The position numbers and the translations under genes were made by a program. The notes beneath the pieces were generated by a model. The model had not been told where the DNA came from. It searched no databases and was given only the letters and a program-made list of their open reading frames with translations. Source: Prosthecobacter vanneervenii (GTDB lineage: Bacteria; Verrucomicrobiota; Verrucomicrobiia; Verrucomicrobiales; Verrucomicrobiaceae). From it: 64,000 nt of DNA. The stretch is from assembly GCF_014203095.1 (NCBI RefSeq), contig NZ_JACHIG010000001.1, positions 1,240,001-1,304,000 on the forward strand. Direction: 5' to 3'. How positions within the stretch are numbered: the stretch's first letter is position 1; every line of letters starts with the position of its first letter. This document shows, piece after piece, positions 61,041 to 64,000 of the stretch.

Positions 61041-62010
61041 GTGCTTCGTGTGTGGGTGGGGCACTCGCAGGCCGGGGAGCCCACGTGTGCCACGAGACGC
61101 TCGAAAGCGGTAGCTCCGATGCAGGCTTGCGCCGTGCATCTGCGCGACCGCACTCCAAATCGCACTCGCGCTTTCGCAGGTCAATTTGGAGTGCGGTCGC
61201 GGAGTGAGGAACGAACGCAGCTACCGCTTTCCGTGGGCCGAGTAGAGATGCGAGTGCCTGGGAGTTTTCGAAGGCGGAGGCTCTCGCGGGGCATGTGGCA
61301 CTCGCAGGTCGGGGAGCCCACGCGAACCACGAGACGCTCGAAAGCGGTGGCTCCGATGCAGGCTTGCGCCGTGCATCTGCGCAACCGCATTGATTCGCTG
61401 CGCTCACCCCTTCGGGGCAGCCTACGGCTGTCTATCTCCGCTTCGCTACGGTTCCAAATCGCCCTCGTGCTTTCGCAGCAGGATATGGAGTGCGGTCGCG
61501 GAGGGAGGAACGACCGCAGCTACCGCTTTCCGTGGGCAGGACGGCTGGCGAATTTCTTGGAGCCATGAGAGGCAGTGGCTGTCGCGGGGCATGGGACGCT
61601 CGAAGGCCGGGGAGCCGACGTAGGCTACGAGACGCTCGAAAGCGGTAGCTCCGATGCAGGCTTGCGCCTCGCATCTGCGCAACCGCACTCCAAATCGCCC
61701 TCGTGCTTTCGCAGCAGGATATGGAACCGGAACGAAGTGGAGATAGACAGCCGCAGGCTGCCCGAAGGGCGAGCGCAGCGCGCCGAAGCGAAGCGGAGAC
61801 AGACGACTGAAAGGAGCCAGAAGGGTGAGCGCAGCGAATCAATCAATGCGGTCGCGGAGGGAGGAACGAACGCAGCTACCGCTTTTCGGAGGCTGGATGA
61901 GAATGCGAGTGCCTGGGAGTTTTCGAAGGCAGAGGCTCCCGCGGGGCATGTGCACTCGCAGGCAGGGGAGCCCACGTGTGCCACGAGACGCTCGAAAGCG
62001 GTGGCTCCCT
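61041..62010. repeat. Dispersed palindromic repeat family 1, three or more tandem copies
   Basis: Units around 61041-61195 (reverse arm only), 61190-61480, 61485-61730 and 61850-62010, separated by the outer module GGAGATAGACAGCCGCAGGC or its inverse. It is the longest run in the window and occupies nearly the whole gap between the RRM and DUF2235 genes; the last copy abuts the 3' end of the DUF2235 gene. Confidence 0.88.
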
Positions 62011-62059
62011 GCTGGCCGGCAGCCGCTCTGGATGCCGGGCTCTTTGCTGCACCGCGCGC

Positions 62060-63595
62060 CTACTGCGGGTACGCGGCGTCTGCGGCGGTGGTCGGCTTGG
62101 CCGGGGCTGGGGAGGGCTGCACGGCCGGGGGCGCGGGCTTGGCCACGGTCTTCACCTCCACGTTCATCTGGCTCAGTGTCAGCGGGGCGCCTTCGGGGCG
62201 GTTTTCGATGTTCTGCTTCGGATCATACAGGTCCAGGCCCACGCTCTGCAGCATCTGGCGGGCTGCTGCGGGCTGGTAGTTTTTAGCACCGGCGATTTTC
62301 AGCGTCTTGATGCTTCCGTCAGGCTGCGGCACATGCAGCGTGGGCTGATACAGCACGCCGGCGGGCTGGCCCTCCTCCGGGTGCGACTCCAGATTGGCAC
62401 GCTTGAAGACCGAGAAGTCCACGTGCGACCCATACGGGACATGCCGTGCCTGCTCGTGCGACCCGATGCTGCTGAACGCATTCTTTTCCGGATGGTGTAA
62501 AATACCATGCGCGTCACGGTAGTAGCTGTGGGTGCGCTTGATCAGCCGCTCGTTTTTCATCACCTCGTCCATCCACGCCAGGGTGGTGCCCGCCATGTCG
62601 TTGGAGTCTTCATACCCGCCGCCGATGTCTGAATGCGCGCCGGGGAACCACACCTCATACACCTTGCAGGAGGGATCGATGGGCGGGCCCACGATCAGCG
62701 GGTGGAACTGGCTGCGCTTCTCATCCAGGCTCAGCGCGTGCACGGTCAGCTTGATGTTCGGGTAGGGGCGCACCTTGTAGCGCTGCGGCCTGCCGGGGAT
62801 GACTTCGCCGTCGTTGCGCAGCTTGGTGAAAGGCAGCCCGGGCACCGTGTCCCAGATGCCCAGCAGCTCGATCTCCGGTGCATGAAACACCCAGCCCTGG
62901 CAGAAGCGCTGCCGCTGCAGCTCAGCCTGATTGGCCTTGAGGGTGTCCTTCCACACCTTCAGCGGGATGCTGCTGCCGGCCTTGGGCTCGGGGTCGGTCA
63001 GGTGCAGCTCGCAGTAGTCGTACACGGCGGTGGCCAGTGCCTTGAGCTGCTTTTCGCGCAGCTTGTTCTGCACCACGTCCTGGGTGAAGGCGTGCGTGGC
63101 ATCCGGCAGCCCGCAGTGCGCCATCATGCCTGAGAGCATGCGCGCCTCGAAGGCCCCGCGGCTGAAGCCAAAGATGTGGATCCTGTCCTTGGCGCCCGCA
63201 TTCCAGTACCGGGCCAGGAAGGCATACGCATCGATCACGCGGTCTTTGATGCCCCAGCCAAAGGCCTTGCCCGTGAGCGTGCGCACGCCCACGCCCTCCA
63301 CGTAGATGCAGGGGGCGTGCGGGTCCTCCGCCAGCGCCTGCTGCTCAAAGCTGCGCCTGACATTCGTGCGCGCTTTCCAGTTGTTGGACGTGCCGTCAAA
63401 GAAGACATTGATCTGCTTGGGCTCGTTTTCCTCTTCCGGCGCGAAGCGGCGCGGCGTGGCCGGATTGGGCGCATACTGCACATTGAAGCGGTAGAGGCTG
63501 CAGCCCGTGAGAGACACCGCCCCCAGCACTGCCGCCGCCATGCCCGACATCATTCGCGCACGAGAGGCCCCGGTAGAAAGATTTTTGAAAATCAT
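62060..63595 (-). CDS. DUF2235 / Tle1-like alpha/beta-hydrolase, predicted lipoprotein
   Basis: 511 residues. N-terminal signal with lipobox LTGC (Cys32). KQINVFFDGTSNNW (60-73) and the nucleophile elbow GFSRG (143-147, Ser145) followed by FPGAHSDIGGGYED (317-330) are the hallmark blocks of DUF2235, the catalytic domain of type VI phospholipase effectors Tle1. The Pro/Ala-rich tail (APPAVQPSPAPAKP) is disordered. No VgrG, Hcp or immunity gene is adjacent, and a lipoprotein signal argues for a housekeeping envelope lipase or esterase rather than a T6SS effector. Confidence 0.85.
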   Translation of the reverse strand: MIFKNLSTGASRARMMSGMAAAVLGAVSLTGCSLYRFNVQYAPNPATPRRFAPEEENEPKQINVFFDGTSNNWKARTNVRRSFEQQALAEDPHAPCIYVEGVGVRTLTGKAFGWGIKDRVIDAYAFLARYWNAGAKDRIHIFGFSRGAFEARMLSGMMAHCGLPDATHAFTQDVVQNKLREKQLKALATAVYDYCELHLTDPEPKAGSSIPLKVWKDTLKANQAELQRQRFCQGWVFHAPEIELLGIWDTVPGLPFTKLRNDGEVIPGRPQRYKVRPYPNIKLTVHALSLDEKRSQFHPLIVGPPIDPSCKVYEVWFPGAHSDIGGGYEDSNDMAGTTLAWMDEVMKNERLIKRTHSYYRDAHGILHHPEKNAFSSIGSHEQARHVPYGSHVDFSVFKRANLESHPEEGQPAGVLYQPTLHVPQPDGSIKTLKIAGAKNYQPAAARQMLQSVGLDLYDPKQNIENRPEGAPLTLSQMNVEVKTVAKPAPPAVQPSPAPAKPTTAADAAYPQ

Positions 63596-63860
63596 GCGCC
63601 GTTTTTCCCGGGGAATGCCGGGAGTGTCAACTCATTAATGCGGCATGCCCATAAGAATAAAACCAAAAACCTGTGGGCAGGCCCCTGATTTTTCCTGCTT
63701 GGGGGCGTCAGCCAGCATCCCATGCGTCCAGCCCGCGCTCCGGCGGAAAGGGATCGTCACAGTCCCTCACGCTCACGCATGGCGCTGCACCACCGCACAT
63801 GCGCAAAGACGCCTCACATGGAGGCATCCAGATGAGCCCCGTCCGCCGCCGCGCCTGGTG
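63596..63860. other. Intergenic region with a diverged family 3 repeat
   Basis: Contains GGGATCGTCACAGTCCCTCA at about 63750-63769. No genuine gene. Confidence 0.5.
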
Positions 63861-64000
63861 CTAATCCTTCTTCTGCTGCGCCAGCACCTCCAGTGCCTCC
63901 TCCTTCGACTTCACGTGCAGCTTCTGGTAGATCTTCTTCATGTGCACCCGCACGGTCTCGTGGCTCAGTCCCAGGGCGGCGCCCACCTCTTTGGCGTTGC
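63861..64000 (-). CDS. LuxR-type HTH regulator, C-terminal end only (5' part outside window)
   Basis: The minus strand reads NAKEVGAALGLSHETVRVHM then KKIYQKLHVKSKEEALEVLA, followed by a short tail and TAG ending at 63861. This is the recognition-helix half of a LuxR-family HTH. The upstream part is missing, so it is open whether it has a response-regulator receiver domain. Confidence 0.85.
   Translation of the reverse strand, partial: NAKEVGAALGLSHETVRVHMKKIYQKLHVKSKEEALEVLAQQKKD

Noticed and set aside
62060-63595. Type VI secretion effector locus
   Set aside because: Only the catalytic domain matches; no VgrG, Hcp, PAAR, adaptor or immunity gene is nearby and the protein has a lipoprotein signal.

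Overview
The window reads as chromosomal DNA of a heterotrophic member of the Verrucomicrobiota, most likely near Prosthecobacter/Verrucomicrobium. That is inferred from gene content: a complete Verru_Chthon A-B-C-D pseudopilin cassette behind a PATR-repeat surface protein with a PEP-CTERM tail, a cytochrome-bearing PSCyt1/DUF1592 protein paired with DUF1552, a DUF1080 protein, a PQQ-propeller/LamG giant, and a tmRNA whose tag reads ANSNELALAA. Most genes are GC-rich; a few orphan genes are visibly less so.

Layout. 1-3.5 kb: partial FAD oxidoreductase, a CxxC membrane protein, a secreted pectate lyase. 3.7-8.3 kb (minus): DUF1552 and DUF1592 proteins. 8.4-20.8 kb (minus): one tightly packed transcription unit, PATR/PEP-CTERM protein then cassette proteins A, B, C, D. 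21.3-24.1 kb (minus): Rrf2 regulator, YezD, CysK and an M14 peptidase, a small sulfur/cysteine locus with palindromes in its promoter regions. 24.3-27.4 kb: an orphan kinase-like gene, tmRNA (ssrA), cysS. 27.4-34.4 kb: accessory DNA with repeats, DUF1080, serine protease, DUF1552 and almost 1.9 kb without a convincing gene. 34.4-37 kb: GDP-fucose synthase-like and sugar C-methyltransferase genes (surface glycan). 37-45.4 kb: DUF7832 protein, two decayed ABC-transporter copies, orphan secreted proteins between direct repeats, a PaaK/CapK-like ligase, a prenyltransferase/squalene-cyclase-fold protein and an M50 protease. 45.7-51.2 kb: PQQ/LamG giant and a membrane-anchored protein. 51.9-56.3 kb: LuxR regulator divergent from a second PATR protein. 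56.5-64 kb: intact ABC exporter, DUF6580 membrane protein, glutaredoxin, RRM RNA-binding protein, DUF2235 lipoprotein and the C-terminal end of another LuxR regulator.

How genes work together. The most interesting system is the 12.4-kb PATR plus cassette unit. The four cassette proteins have N-termini that match, one by one, the minor pseudopilins of type II secretion (A like GspK, B like GspI, C like GspJ, D like GspH), so the unit looks like a dedicated pseudopilus tip co-expressed with a large beta-repeat surface protein. The families are catalogued, but the mechanism is, to my knowledge, not described.

The second theme is repeat-driven remodelling. At least four dispersed, mostly palindromic repeat families fill the intergenic spaces; no transposase gene is visible. 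They sit beside a 71-bp tandem array built from the 3' end of cysS, two ABC-transporter pseudogenes sharing one frameshift, a chimeric pseudogene ending in the tail of the neighbouring methyltransferase, and two orphan genes flanked by direct repeats.
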